From positions 1 to 64,000 of the forward strand of contig JAEDJL010000003.1 of NCBI GenBank assembly GCA_016296345.1: 64,000 nt of DNA, read 5' to 3'. This stretch comes from Bacteroidales bacterium (lineage in GTDB: Bacteria > Bacteroidota > Bacteroidia > Bacteroidales > P3). Position 1 is the stretch's first letter. The number at the start of each line of letters is the position of its first letter. This document shows positions 27,142 through 35,802 of the stretch, one piece after another. A program made the position numbers and the translations under genes. Below the pieces are notes generated by a model. The model saw only the letters and a list, made by a program, of their open reading frames with translations. It had not been told where the DNA came from and ran no database searches.

Positions 27142-27720
27142 TCAGAAGACGATTTCCACATCAAACGGATTGTCTTCTATGTCCAACATTGCGTTGATTA
27201 AATAGCAACATTGGTATGATTTGATGTCGTCAAGTGAGATTTTACGCTCTTCAATCCTGCCTTTGTTTATCAGTTCCTGCCTTTTGCAACCGTTCAACAA
27301 GAAAGTGTTTGGCGTAAACAACAGGTCGTCTTGGCGAAAGACCACATTGCTGAAAGAAGTGTCGGTCACAAATCCGTTTTTCACTATGAGGACATCATCA
27401 CTCTCGCCCCTCAATTCTCTGAGAGCGTTCAACTCTCTGCGGTCTGCGTATTTCAAATGATAGTCTATGGTGTTGCATTCTACAACTTTGAGCTTGCGTA
27501 TTGGTCTCGGGGCATATCGGGAGAATTTTATGTCGAGAATTTTATCCGAATAGACCACACTGCACTTGACTATGCCGCTTCTGTACTGCAAAGGCACGTC
27601 TATTGATGACAAATCGAAAGACTGCACCTTTGGTGAGGTGTAGTGCATTCTCCTATTGTGAATGTGGGGCGAGAGAAGCTCACCCTCCTGCACCCTGAGG
27701 GTTTCCAAAAACTCTGTCAT
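27142..27720 (-). CDS. pabC: Class IV aminotransferase, aminodeoxychorismate lyase-like
   Basis: A 192-residue fold-type IV PLP enzyme, shorter than E. coli PabC. Visible are HIHNRRMHYT near the N-terminus, YHLKYADRRELNALR (PLP lysine region), and NGFVTDTSFSNVVFRQDDLLFTP. Its ATG overlaps the pabB stop by 4 bp. It most likely converts 4-amino-4-deoxychorismate to p-aminobenzoate for folate. Confidence 0.87.
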   Translation of the reverse strand: MTEFLETLRVQEGELLSPHIHNRRMHYTSPKVQSFDLSSIDVPLQYRSGIVKCSVVYSDKILDIKFSRYAPRPIRKLKVVECNTIDYHLKYADRRELNALRELRGESDDVLIVKNGFVTDTSFSNVVFRQDDLLFTPNTFLLNGCKRQELINKGRIEERKISLDDIKSYQCCYLINAMLDIEDNPFDVEIVF

Positions 27721-28700
27721 CTCTTTATGGGTAAATAAACCTTTTGAATAACTTCCTCATACTCCTTGTTGCAAAGGCTGTTGGTCGTTATGCCGCCTCC
27801 GCTTCGGAAATAGTAATCATCGTTCTGCTTTTCGATATAGCGAATAAGTACCGCAGTGTCCAAATCTTTGCCGTCAAAATATCCGAACACTCCTGTGTAA
27901 AAGCCTCTCGGTTCTTTCTCGGCTTGTTGTATCAGATTGACAGTTTCACTCTTTGGAGCGCCGCTTATGCTTCCCGCAGGAAGAAGAGAAAAAACCATAT
28001 TACCCACATTATGCTGCCAATCGCATGGCAGATGTCCCGAAATAAGAGAACTGGTTTGAAGAATGCCGCCTCCGATAGTGTCAATGCGTTCGACATATCT
28101 GAATTTTTCCACACTGACATTACGACTTACCATGTTCAAATCATTTCTCATCAAATCGACTATGGTAAAATGTTCCCTCAACTCCTTCTCGTCCGAAAGC
28201 AGAAGCCTCTCGGCATCGGGCAGATCGGCATTTATCGTTCCTTTCATGGGAAAAGTGTAAATCATATTGTTCTTTGTGCGGATAAAACTCTCGGGAGAGA
28301 AGCATACAAACCTGTTTGGAACGCACAACTTGTAGGGAGCATTGCAGCAATGGAAGAGTTCTTCCAACGAAAGATTGAGTTGTATTTTTGTCTTGGTGGT
28401 AAGATTGCACAAAAAGCTGTCTCCTCTTTGCAAACCGCCCTGCACCTTGGCAAAAGCCTCATAATAGTGCTGTGGGTCGCAGTATTTTATCTCCAAGTCT
28501 GCCTTTGCTCTCAGGCATTCGGCATACGAAGAACTGCAAGGGGCGTTTCCCCTCCCCTTTATCTCGAAAAGCAACTGCTTATTGTCCATATCATCAGACA
28601 AAAAGAGTGCTTCATGCTTCTCAAAGTCGAAAGCAAACACAAACTTCCTGCTCTTTGCTGCATAAAAGTTCATTCTTTCTACCGCTTCTCTTGTTTCCAT
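27717..28700 (-). CDS. pabB: Aminodeoxychorismate synthase component I
   Basis: Chorismate-binding enzyme of about 327 residues, the compact Bacteroidetes form without the N-terminal tryptophan-binding lobe. Key blocks are GGLQRGDSFLCNLTTKTKI, TFPMKGTINADLPDAERLLL, HFTIVDLMRNDLNMVSR, SLLPAGSISGAPKSETVNLI and GFYTGVFGYFDG. The frame is open to 29339, but that part is antisense to pabA. The ATG at 28700 (or 28673) fits, with TATCTTTG 25 bp upstream. Confidence 0.92.
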   Translation of the reverse strand: METREAVERMNFYAAKSRKFVFAFDFEKHEALFLSDDMDNKQLLFEIKGRGNAPCSSSYAECLRAKADLEIKYCDPQHYYEAFAKVQGGLQRGDSFLCNLTTKTKIQLNLSLEELFHCCNAPYKLCVPNRFVCFSPESFIRTKNNMIYTFPMKGTINADLPDAERLLLSDEKELREHFTIVDLMRNDLNMVSRNVSVEKFRYVERIDTIGGGILQTSSLISGHLPCDWQHNVGNMVFSLLPAGSISGAPKSETVNLIQQAEKEPRGFYTGVFGYFDGKDLDTAVLIRYIEKQNDDYYFRSGGGITTNSLCNKEYEEVIQKVYLPIKR

Positions 28701-28724
28701 CTGCCAAAATCTCAAAACAGACGG

Positions 28725-28732
28725 CAAAGATA
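28725..28732 (-). promoter_or_regulatory. -7 box of pabB-pabC
   Basis: Minus-strand TATCTTTG, 25 nt before the pabB ATG. The paired divergent box for pabA starts 37 bp away. Confidence 0.6.
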
Positions 28733-28768
28733 CTAATTCTCCACAATATCTTGTCGGTAAATTTTCCC

Positions 28769-28776
28769 TATCTTTG
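28769..28776 (+). promoter_or_regulatory. -7 box of pabA
   Basis: TATCTTTG ends 8 bp before the pabA ATG, which predicts an extremely short leader. A TTG at 28751-28753 is closer than usual. Confidence 0.55.
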
Positions 28777-28784
28777 CAAGTGAT

Positions 28785-29369
28785 ATGAATATACTTTTGA
28801 TAGATAACCGCGATTCGTTCGTTTATAATGTCAAGGCTCTGATTGAGCAGTGCAATGTGGCAGACAGAGTGGATGTTGTACCGAATGACAAGATTGACTT
28901 CGGGCGTTTGGGCTACTACTCGGGGATTGTACTTTCGCCCGGTCCGGGAATACCGAACGAAGCCGCCGATATGCCAAAATTGATAGACATTTGCGAAAAC
29001 ACACACTCCATTTTGGGAATATGTCTCGGTCATCAGGCAATCGCAGAACACTTTGGAGCAAAATTGCACAACCTTCCGCACCCCCTGCACGGCAAACAAG
29101 GAAAGCTGAAGGTCGTTAAACCTGAGGATATTCTCCTTAGAGGATTGTCTTGTTGTGAAACGATAGGACACTATCACTCTTGGGTGGTAGCTTGGGAAGA
29201 GTTGCCCGAGTGCATCGAAGTTACGGCAACCGACAACGAGAATAACATAATGAGTTTCAGCCACAAAAGCAAGCCATTGTACGGTTTGCAATTTCACCCT
29301 GAGAGTTTCATGACAAGTTGCGGCAAAACGATTGTGCAAAATTGGCTCTTATCCTTACGCACAAAGTAA
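28785..29369 (+). CDS. pabA: Aminodeoxychorismate/anthranilate synthase component II (glutamine amidotransferase)
   Basis: Supplies ammonia from glutamine to PabB. It is a class I glutamine amidotransferase of 194 residues with LLIDNRDSFVYNV, VLSPGPGIPNEAADM, nucleophile C80 in LGICLGHQAIAEHF, and the His-Glu pair in YGLQFHPESFMT. It is divergent from pabB and no trp genes are near, which favours folate over tryptophan synthesis. Confidence 0.94.
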   Translation: MNILLIDNRDSFVYNVKALIEQCNVADRVDVVPNDKIDFGRLGYYSGIVLSPGPGIPNEAADMPKLIDICENTHSILGICLGHQAIAEHFGAKLHNLPHPLHGKQGKLKVVKPEDILLRGLSCCETIGHYHSWVVAWEELPECIEVTATDNENNIMSFSHKSKPLYGLQFHPESFMTSCGKTIVQNWLLSLRTK

Positions 29370-29399
29370 ATCACAACAGCCAATTCTCATACCGCAAAA

Positions 29400-29475
29400 A
29401 TAAAACGCCGATTTTTCAAAAAAAGTGGCGATTTTTCACCGAAAAAATGCCACTTTTTCAAGCACTAATCGGCAA
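29400..29475. repeat. Decayed palindrome repeats
   Basis: One intact AAAACGCCGATTTTT core at 29402 is followed by GTGGCGATTTTTC, ATGCCACTTTTTC and ATCGGCAATTT, at about 20-23 bp steps. It resembles the 21-bp arrays but with lost periodicity and core bases. Confidence 0.5.
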
Positions 29476-29487
29476 TTTGGTATAAGC

Positions 29488-29526
29488 AAAAAGCGAAGCT
29501 GCAAGACATAACGTCCGCCGCTTCGC
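29488..29526 (-). terminator. Terminator of the lysine-fermentation operon
   Basis: GCGAAGC and GCTTCGC form an inverted repeat with a 20-nt loop, followed on the minus strand by TTTTTG. It is 30 bp past the last gene of the operon. Confidence 0.65.
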
Positions 29527-29555
29527 CAAAGTCATATTATTAACCAATAAACCTG

Positions 29556-30299
29556 CTATACTGTCATACCGCCATCAACACTGAGAACTGCTCCATTGAC
29601 GTATGCAGCCTCGTCGGAGGCAAGGAAGCAGAATGCGTTGGCGATATCTTCGGGTTTTCCAAGTCTTCCGACAGGTACTTTGGCAACCATGCCTGCCAAA
29701 ACGTCTTCCGGCATCTTTGCAACCATGTCTGTGGCAATAAATCCGGGAGCTACGGCATTTACAGTAACGCCTTTTTTGCCCAACTCTCTGCAAAGGGTCT
29801 TTGTCATACCGATAACGCCTGCCTTTGTGGCAACATAGTTGGTTTGTCCGAAGTTTCCGTACAATCCGACAACGGAAGAAACATTGATAATCCTGCCCCA
29901 GCCTGCTTCAACCATATATTGGTTTACTGCCTTTGTACAATAGAATGTTCCTGTGAGGTTTATGTCGATTACGCTCTGCCATTGCTCCGGTGTCATCTTC
30001 TTCAATGTAGAGTCATTGGTAATTCCGGCGTTGTTAATCAAGATGTCAATTTTGCCGTTGGCATCAAAAACTCTCTTTGTTGCCGCAACAACTTGCTCAT
30101 AGTTCGATGTATCAACTGCATCAAAGCAAATCGTGTAGCCTTCTTTTGCCATTGCTTCAACAAAAGCCTTACCTTTTTCGGCATTTCTTGCCCATACTGT
30201 TACCTTTGCACCTTCTTGTGCAAACTTTCTTGCAGCTGCCGCACCAATTCCGGCTGTTCCTCCGGTGATTATGGCAACCTTATTTTCCAATCTCTTCAT
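29556..30299 (-). CDS. fabG: Short-chain reductase, FabG / acetoacetyl-CoA reductase type
   Basis: A 247-residue classical short-chain dehydrogenase. The cofactor motif TGGTAGIG is at 12-19, with NNAG at 89-92. The catalytic triad is S142, Y155 and K159 (INVSSVVGLYGNFGQTNYVA). Sequence alone cannot separate 3-oxoacyl-ACP reductase from PhaB-type acetoacetyl-CoA reductase. Its place after kamD-kamE, a CoA-transferase and a MaoC hydratase favours reduction of acetoacetyl-CoA to (R)-3-hydroxybutyryl-CoA. Confidence 0.88.
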   Translation of the reverse strand: MKRLENKVAIITGGTAGIGAAAARKFAQEGAKVTVWARNAEKGKAFVEAMAKEGYTICFDAVDTSNYEQVVAATKRVFDANGKIDILINNAGITNDSTLKKMTPEQWQSVIDINLTGTFYCTKAVNQYMVEAGWGRIINVSSVVGLYGNFGQTNYVATKAGVIGMTKTLCRELGKKGVTVNAVAPGFIATDMVAKMPEDVLAGMVAKVPVGRLGKPEDIANAFCFLASDEAAYVNGAVLSVDGGMTV

Positions 30300-30318
30300 T
30301 GCTGTTATGTTTTGTTTG

Positions 30319-30732
30319 TTAAAATCTATCGGTGTGCATCAATTTTGCCTCGCCTGTTATTACCTCTTTGCCGGTTTCCTCATCTGTCAAAGTGGTACGA
30401 ATTAAGCCTCTGTGCTTTTCTTCGTTCACTTCTATGACTTCAAACTTTGCAACATAGTTTCTGCCGACAAAAACAGGAGAACGAAAACTCATTTGCTGGC
30501 TCATGTAGATTGTTCCCTCGCCGGGCCAGATTGTTCCGAAAACTCGTGAAAAGACCGCTCCTGCAAAGAAGCCGTGAACTATCGGTTTGCCGAATGGTGT
30601 CTTTGCTGCGTACTCCGGATTGATGTGAATGGGATTATTGTCAAGCGAACAGTCAGCAAAAGCGTTTACTTGCTCTTGTGTAAAGCTCGTTTTCAACTCG
30701 TATGTGTCGCCTTGCTTGATTTTTTCCATCAT
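30319..30732 (-). CDS. MaoC-type (R)-specific enoyl-CoA hydratase
   Basis: A 137-residue hotdog hydratase of the MaoC/PhaJ family with D31 and H36 in FADCSLDNNPIHINPEYAAK, followed by FGKPIVHGFFAGAVFSRVFG. The expected reaction is reversible dehydration of (R)-3-hydroxybutyryl-CoA to crotonyl-CoA. It lies 14 bp after the CoA-transferase gene and 19 bp before the FabG-like gene, so it is in the same operon. Confidence 0.88.
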   Translation of the reverse strand: MMEKIKQGDTYELKTSFTQEQVNAFADCSLDNNPIHINPEYAAKTPFGKPIVHGFFAGAVFSRVFGTIWPGEGTIYMSQQMSFRSPVFVGRNYVAKFEVIEVNEEKHRGLIRTTLTDEETGKEVITGEAKLMHTDRF

Positions 30733-30746
30733 GTCGGGATTTGAGG

Positions 30747-31406
30747 TTATTGTTGCATTGGTTTCAAATCGTCGGCAATGATAAGGTCAGCTTCGGTTGC
30801 CGCTTTAACTTGCTCGACTGTAAATTCGGGGTGTATTTCCTTCAATACAATTCCTTCGGGAGTGATTTCCATTACACCCATTTCGGTGATTATCATATTG
30901 ACCTGACCTTTGGCAGTGAGCGGAAGGGTACATTTTTTCAATATTTTCGGATTTCCCTTCGCCGTATGCTCCATTGCAAGAATTACTTTCTTGGCTCCTA
31001 CAAGCAAATCCATGGCTCCGCCCATTCCGGGGATTTTTTTGCCGGGTATCATCCAGTTTGCCAAGTCTCCTTTCTCATCTACCTGCATTGCTCCCAAGAT
31101 TGAAGCATCTACATGACCGCCTCTGATAATTCCAAAGGAGGTTGCCGAATCGAAAGTGGCAGCTCCGTCAATCATTGTAACGTGTCCGCCTCCTGCATTT
31201 ATCAATTCAGGATCTTCCTCTCCTTCTTTTGCGTCAGAATCCATGCCAATCAAGCCATTCTCACTTTGCAAAAGCACCTTGACTCCAGGTTTCAAATAGT
31301 TGGGAATAAGTGTCGGTATTCCGATACCAAGATTTACCACATATCCGTCTTGAAGCTCCAAAGCAGCTCGCTTTGCTATCACTTCTCTTATTTGAGCTTT
31401 TTCCAT
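30747..31406 (-). CDS. atoA: CoA-transferase beta subunit (AtoA-like, acetoacetate/butyrate)
   Basis: Catalytic half of a family I CoA-transferase, 219 residues. The SENG motif carries the nucleophile E49 (VLLQSENGLIGM). GIGIPTLIPNYL, NAGGGHVTMIDGAATFDSA and GMGGAMDLLVGAKKVI are typical. The alpha subunit (AtoD), normally directly before it, is absent; kamE lies 100 bp upstream instead. Lysine fermenters use such a transferase on acetoacetate and butyryl-CoA. The partner must be encoded elsewhere. Confidence 0.92.
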   Translation of the reverse strand: MEKAQIREVIAKRAALELQDGYVVNLGIGIPTLIPNYLKPGVKVLLQSENGLIGMDSDAKEGEEDPELINAGGGHVTMIDGAATFDSATSFGIIRGGHVDASILGAMQVDEKGDLANWMIPGKKIPGMGGAMDLLVGAKKVILAMEHTAKGNPKILKKCTLPLTAKGQVNMIITEMGVMEITPEGIVLKEIHPEFTVEQVKAATEADLIIADDLKPMQQ

Positions 31407-31506
31407 AGCTTTTATGTTTTATTACTTTGTTTTCAAACAAGCGTTCGTCCGAAAGCTGCCTTGCGGGCAAACGCTTCTCATATTGGTTTATTGTGTCGGT
31501 GATTGA

Positions 31507-32295
31507 TTATTTTCCCATGCGGCGTGCCAACTCTTCTGCTATGTAAGAGGCAACGTCATCGGCGTAGGTGTTCATTCCAAAGCCTGCATCATAACCCAAT
31601 TCCTTCGCAAGCTCGTGAGTAATTCTCGCACCACCGCAACACAATATCACTTTATCTCTCAAACCTTCGGCTTCCAACATCTCGACAAGCTCTGTCAAGT
31701 TTTGGATATGCACATCTTTTTGAGTAACTGTCTGAGACACCAAGAGAGCATCGGCTTTCATCTCCAAGGCTTTTGCAATAAACTCCTCGTTTGGCACTTG
31801 CGCTCCCATGTTCAAGGCTTCTATCATCTCATAACGCTCCAATCCGTAATGCCCTGCATAACCTTTCATATTCATTATGGCATCTATTCCAACCGTGTGA
31901 GCATCTGTACCTGTGGAAGCTCCGACAATGACAATCTTTCGTCCGATTTTTTCTTTGATGAACTCGTCTGTCTCGTGCATATCCATGACATTTGATTCCA
32001 CTTTCGGAACATGGATTGTTGTATAATCGACTGTGTGAACCGTGCTGCCATAGCAGTTGAAAAAAGTGAAGCCTTTGGTCAATTCTTTGTAGAAAACTAC
32101 TTGCGGATTCTCAAATCCCATTTTCTTCATCAACTGTTTTGCAGCCTCTATGGCTTCATCGCCACACGGAACGGGAAGTGTAAAACTCAACTGGGTCTTA
32201 CCGTCGTTCATTGTGTCGCCGTATGGTTTTACTTTGGTGAGGTCAAGCTCCGTATCGAAGTTTTTTGCCTCCATTGAATAAAGTCCGCCGCTCAT
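31507..32295 (-). CDS. kamE: Lysine 5,6-aminomutase beta subunit
   Basis: Cobalamin-binding subunit of the B12/PLP enzyme that moves the terminal amino group of D-lysine or beta-lysine to C5. 262 residues, with the B12 motif DxHxxG at 131-136 (DAHTVG). K144 matches the PLP-linking lysine of the studied clostridial enzyme. SQTVTQKDVHIQNLTELVEM follows. Its ATG shares a base with the kamD stop. Confidence 0.95.
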   Translation of the reverse strand: MSGGLYSMEAKNFDTELDLTKVKPYGDTMNDGKTQLSFTLPVPCGDEAIEAAKQLMKKMGFENPQVVFYKELTKGFTFFNCYGSTVHTVDYTTIHVPKVESNVMDMHETDEFIKEKIGRKIVIVGASTGTDAHTVGIDAIMNMKGYAGHYGLERYEMIEALNMGAQVPNEEFIAKALEMKADALLVSQTVTQKDVHIQNLTELVEMLEAEGLRDKVILCCGGARITHELAKELGYDAGFGMNTYADDVASYIAEELARRMGK

Positions 32296-33860
32296 TATCT
32301 TTGTCCTCCTTTTCCTTTCATTAAATCAATAAACGGATTGTAGTAGTTGTCGCCTTTTTCAAACACTCCCGACAATCCTTTTCCACCATTGAACGGACGT
32401 TTTATGTCCGCAAAGATACCTTTCTCCAAAGCAGAGAAGAGACCCTCCTTTGTCATTTTTTCCAACAGCTCTATGGCATCGTCCAACACCTTTTTGGCTC
32501 TTGTCTGCATGATACCGTCTTTCTTAAACTCCACATCGTCTCCAAGGTTCTTCATATTGCGGAAGATGTATTGAGCATTCTCGATAGACAAGTAACGGTC
32601 AGACATGAAAGGAGTGTGAATTGCCTCGGTCATCATACCCAAAAGTTGCAATCCCTGCCCTGTCCAAATAGCTATTTCGTTAAACAAAGCGTCTTGAATG
32701 TGTCCTCGGAATATGTTTCCGGTCATAAACTTTGTCGGAGGCATATATTTCAAAGGTGCCTTAGGGAAAATCTCTCTTATCATCTGAGCTTGAGCCAACT
32801 CATACAAGAATCCGTTTTCCAAATCGGGCGTCATCTCAAACGCATGACCCAATCCCATTTGTTCTTCGGGCAATCCTGCTGCAAAAGCAAGCTGTTCGTT
32901 GATAAGGTCTGAGGCTAAAACTGTGTGTGCCTGCTCAAAAGCATCGGCTGTTGTGAGGTAATTGTCTTCTCCTGTGTTGATTATAACGCCTGCAAAGCCG
33001 TTTATCACTCTCGAAAAGTACTGATCGATAAGTGTTCTCTGCATATTGATGTCGCGGAACAAGATACCGTAAAGTGCATCGTTCAACATGACGTCCAAAC
33101 CTTCCAATGCACCCATTACAGCAATCTCCGGCATACACAAACCCGAGCAATAGTTGCACAATCTGATGTAACGACCTACCTCTTCGCCCACTTCGTCCAA
33201 CGCCTTACGCATTATGCGGAAGTTTTCCTGAGTTGCGAAAGTTCCACCAAAGCCTTCGGTAGTTGCACCGTAAGGAACATAGTCCAAAAGCGACTGACCT
33301 GTTGTACGTATCACGGCAATGATGTCTGCACCCTGCCTTGCACCTGCCTGAGCCTGCACAACGTCCTCATAGATGTTACCTGTTGCCACTATAATATATA
33401 GGTATGGTTTTTTGCCTTCGCCTATGGTCTCTATGTAGTTCTCTCTTCGGCGGCGGTTGGCTTTAATTCGCTCCATCGACTGCTCGATAAAAGGTTGCAA
33501 AGCCTCCTTTGCCTTTTGTGCATCGCCCTGAGGGAGAGTTGTAATATCGAGAGTGCCTGCCGCTGTCTGCTCTGCAATCTCGCAAGGGGTCTTTCCTGTC
33601 TGCAATACTGCGTTACCCAACACCGGAAGGATACCATTTGCCAACATACCCTTGTCTTTGACAAAATCGACCAACACATTTGGCAAAGGAACGCCGCTTT
33701 GGTCAATTCCATCTACCCCCATCAAACGGCACAACGTCCTTTCGCAGGCAACGGTCGAATAACCATCGACAAAATCCTGCACTTGGTCGGAGATTACCTT
33801 CGCAAGCTCCTTTGCGTGTGCCACCTTGTTAAAATCCAAGCCTAATTTGCTCTTTTCCAT
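32295..33860 (-). CDS. kamD: Lysine 5,6-aminomutase alpha subunit
   Basis: TIM-barrel subunit of the lysine 5,6-aminomutase, 521 residues, full length. Recognisable blocks include VACERTLCRLMGVDGIDQSG, RQGADIIAVIRTTGQSLLDY, VPYGATTEGFGGTFATQENF and PPTKFMTGNIFRGH. It is first in the operon and has a good promoter about 85 bp upstream. kamA and the genes for later steps (kdd, kce, kal) are not in the window. Confidence 0.96.
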   Translation of the reverse strand: MEKSKLGLDFNKVAHAKELAKVISDQVQDFVDGYSTVACERTLCRLMGVDGIDQSGVPLPNVLVDFVKDKGMLANGILPVLGNAVLQTGKTPCEIAEQTAAGTLDITTLPQGDAQKAKEALQPFIEQSMERIKANRRRRENYIETIGEGKKPYLYIIVATGNIYEDVVQAQAGARQGADIIAVIRTTGQSLLDYVPYGATTEGFGGTFATQENFRIMRKALDEVGEEVGRYIRLCNYCSGLCMPEIAVMGALEGLDVMLNDALYGILFRDINMQRTLIDQYFSRVINGFAGVIINTGEDNYLTTADAFEQAHTVLASDLINEQLAFAAGLPEEQMGLGHAFEMTPDLENGFLYELAQAQMIREIFPKAPLKYMPPTKFMTGNIFRGHIQDALFNEIAIWTGQGLQLLGMMTEAIHTPFMSDRYLSIENAQYIFRNMKNLGDDVEFKKDGIMQTRAKKVLDDAIELLEKMTKEGLFSALEKGIFADIKRPFNGGKGLSGVFEKGDNYYNPFIDLMKGKGGQR

Positions 33861-33952
33861 ATCTCGTAGTGTAGTTATTATTTTTTCATTCTTGTTGCAC
33901 CGTCTGCCGTGTTATCACCAAAGAGTTTCGACACGACACACCAAAGCGACTG

Positions 33953-33984
33953 CAAAAGTACGAAAAAGATAAGTAATTGCAAAA
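33953..33984 (-). promoter_or_regulatory. Promoter of the kamDE operon
   Basis: Minus-strand TACTTTTG (33953-33960) and TTTTG (33980-33984) with a 19-bp spacer, one of the best matches to the Bacteroidetes promoter in the window. It predicts a leader of about 85 nt. Confidence 0.7.
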
Positions 33985-33993
33985 TCAATTCAC

Positions 33994-34025
33994 AAAAAAA
34001 GGCGGTAGTTTCCTACTCTACCGCC
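33994..34025 (-). terminator. Terminator of the outer-membrane protein gene
   Basis: GGCGGTAG and CTACCGCC form an 8-bp stem, followed by seven T on the minus strand, 25 bp past the stop codon. Confidence 0.85.
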
Positions 34026-34049
34026 AAAAAAGTTCATATTCTCGCTTTC

Positions 34050-34709
34050 TTACCTGCCCAAAACAGCCTTATTCACCTTTTTCATGTCCAAAGGCACGCC
34101 CGCAGAAATCTCAAACGGCAACACATCTATTCTTTTGCCGCTGTTGGCACTTGTTGTGTTGGTAATGGTCGGTCTGTACGTAAAAGCAAGAGAAACATCG
34201 TCCAAAATCCATCTCAATCTTATCGGAACACAGCCCGATATCTGTGCAATGACATCATAAGATGAAAGATTGGTGTTTCCATTTGAAGGAATTTTGAAGT
34301 AATATCCCCCATACTCGCCTCCAATTCCCACCGAAAGAGAAAGCATCGAGAAAACATCTTCGGTATTGAAGATATAATTGTAACCAATACCCACACTAAG
34401 TTTGAAAGATGTCGAAAAACAACTGTTGTCTCCTGTTTCTCTCAACATTCCCCAATCGATTGCATAATCTGCCTCCAACGAAAGACCTGTTTTCGTGCTG
34501 ATTGAAGAGTATCGATTTCCCAATCCGAAAGCAACCGAAGGCAAATTGGTCTGTGCAACCTTGGCTCTGCCTGTTCCGAAAGAGACAGAAGCGTATGGTT
34601 CGACCACTTTAATCTTCTCGCTTTGCTGAGCAAAGACACCGAATGAACATACTGCCATGCCGTTCAAGGCACATACGGCAATGCAAACAAGTTTTGCTAT
34701 TTTTTTCAT
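34050..34709 (-). CDS. Outer-membrane beta-barrel protein
   Basis: A 219-residue protein with a signal peptide (cleavage near GVFAQQ) and alternating hydrophobic strands (YASVSFGTGRAKV, FKLSVGIGYNYIF, LSLSVGIGGEYGGYYFKI, VSLAFTYRPTI). It fits a small 8-strand porin-like barrel. No closer family was recognised. The last residues do not form the usual C-terminal aromatic strand, so this is a fold-level call. Confidence 0.7.
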   Translation of the reverse strand: MKKIAKLVCIAVCALNGMAVCSFGVFAQQSEKIKVVEPYASVSFGTGRAKVAQTNLPSVAFGLGNRYSSISTKTGLSLEADYAIDWGMLRETGDNSCFSTSFKLSVGIGYNYIFNTEDVFSMLSLSVGIGGEYGGYYFKIPSNGNTNLSSYDVIAQISGCVPIRLRWILDDVSLAFTYRPTITNTTSANSGKRIDVLPFEISAGVPLDMKKVNKAVLGR

Positions 34710-34909
34710 CGTACTTTTGTTTTTAATGGTTAAGTTTTCCTTTAATTACATCGGTGTAAAGATATAGTTTTTTTTAATACGACCATGACAAAAATTCAAT
34801 CAATCTAATCAAATCGGCAAATCAGTCCTTGCAATGCTTTAATCTGCAATACCTTATACCGAATTAAAAACATCAAATCGGCATTTCGAGTGTTTTTTTA
34901 CAAAGATAT

Positions 34910-34940
34910 TTTGCCGATTGGAAGATTTGGCATATCTTTG
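34910..34940 (+). promoter_or_regulatory. Promoter of the 119-residue secreted protein
   Basis: TTTG at 34910-34913 and TATCTTTG at 34933-34940 with a 19-bp spacer. The ATG lies 41 bp further on. Confidence 0.7.
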
Positions 34941-34981
34941 CGGCGTTAAACGACTTAGTAATAAACAAAACAATTATCATT

Positions 34982-35341
34982 ATGAAGAAAATATTTTGCA
35001 CAATCGCCGTGACAATGTTTGCCTGCTCGGCTTTCGCTCAACAAAAAGTTGAAGCAAATTATGTGGAAGCAGGAGTAAATGAAAACGACCCTTCGACTTA
35101 CAAAGCAAAAGAGGTCGTAATGCCTGACGGAAAGAAGGAAACAGTGTTGTTTAAGAAGAAACACTTCAACCAAGAGAATGTAAAAATCAGCTCTTCTTCC
35201 GCAACAGCTCTTTCAATCGAAGACATGATGGCTGTAATCGAGAGAAAGAAAAAGCAACACGAGTGTGTGAAAGAAATGTACGAAGAAGACGGATTGTACT
35301 ATATGCTTTTCACCAAGTGTAACACCGAAGGAAAACAATAA
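34982..35341 (+). CDS. Small secreted protein of unknown function
   Basis: 119 residues. The signal peptide MKKIFCTIAVTMFACSAFAQ is followed by a charged, lysine-rich chain (VMPDGKKETVLFKKKHFNQE) and two cysteines near the end (KKQHECVKEMYEEDGLYYML, then FTKCN) that could form a disulfide. No domain was recognised. It has its own good promoter and is a real gene by codon pattern and signal peptide. Confidence 0.7.
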   Translation: MKKIFCTIAVTMFACSAFAQQKVEANYVEAGVNENDPSTYKAKEVVMPDGKKETVLFKKKHFNQENVKISSSSATALSIEDMMAVIERKKKQHECVKEMYEEDGLYYMLFTKCNTEGKQ

Positions 35342-35403
35342 TTCGGCTTTTAAGATACAATAAGAAGGCATCTTCTTTCGTTGTATTTTGAAGCGGAAAA
35401 ATT

Positions 35404-35481
35404 GAAACGCCGTTTTGCTCGAGCGAAACGGCGTTTTATTCTGCCAAAACGCCGTTTTATTTCACTGAAACGCCGTTTTGT
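35404..35481. repeat. 21-bp-period palindrome array I (4 units)
   Basis: Core 5-mers start at 35408, 35429, 35450 and 35471. It lies between the small secreted protein gene and the 90-residue membrane protein gene. Confidence 0.92.
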
Positions 35482-35529
35482 CAGAGCGTTTGCAAGAGGC
35501 TTTGTTTCAGATATTTATAACATAGATAT

Positions 35530-35802
35530 ATGAGTTTGTTTCAGACAAGAAAACCAAGACAATTTGAGTATAAACCTCGTTTTTACGACCCCGAAAAGGA
35601 AGAGTTGGAGCGTTTGAAAGCAAAGTATGGCGATGTCGAAGGGACAGAATATAAGCGTCGAATCGACTTTCGTTCTGCAATGAAGACGAAAAAAGATGAG
35701 AAAATCGGCAAACCTGTGTCGGGATTGAAGATTATACTCATCGCTTCTCTGATTATAGCTATCTTATACTTTCTTTTGTACGTGGTAGAAACATGGCAAT
35801 AG
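35530..35802 (+). CDS. Small tail-anchored membrane protein
   Basis: 90 residues: a basic, charged N-terminal part (KPRFYDPEKEELERLKAKYG) and one C-terminal membrane helix (GLKIILIASLIIAILYFLLY). It overlaps mutL by 10 bp and is read with it. Proteins of this form commonly precede mutL in Bacteroidetes; function unknown. Confidence 0.75.
   Translation: MSLFQTRKPRQFEYKPRFYDPEKEELERLKAKYGDVEGTEYKRRIDFRSAMKTKKDEKIGKPVSGLKIILIASLIIAILYFLLYVVETWQ

Noticed and set aside
27744..28736. 330-codon open frame on the plus strand opposite pabB
   Set aside because: It is antisense to a clearly conserved PabB and has no recognisable domain, signal or promoter.
28701..29339. Extended N-terminus of the pabB frame up to 29339
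   Set aside because: The extension is antisense to pabA and matches no PabB domain; the ATG at 28700 with its promoter gives the usual start.
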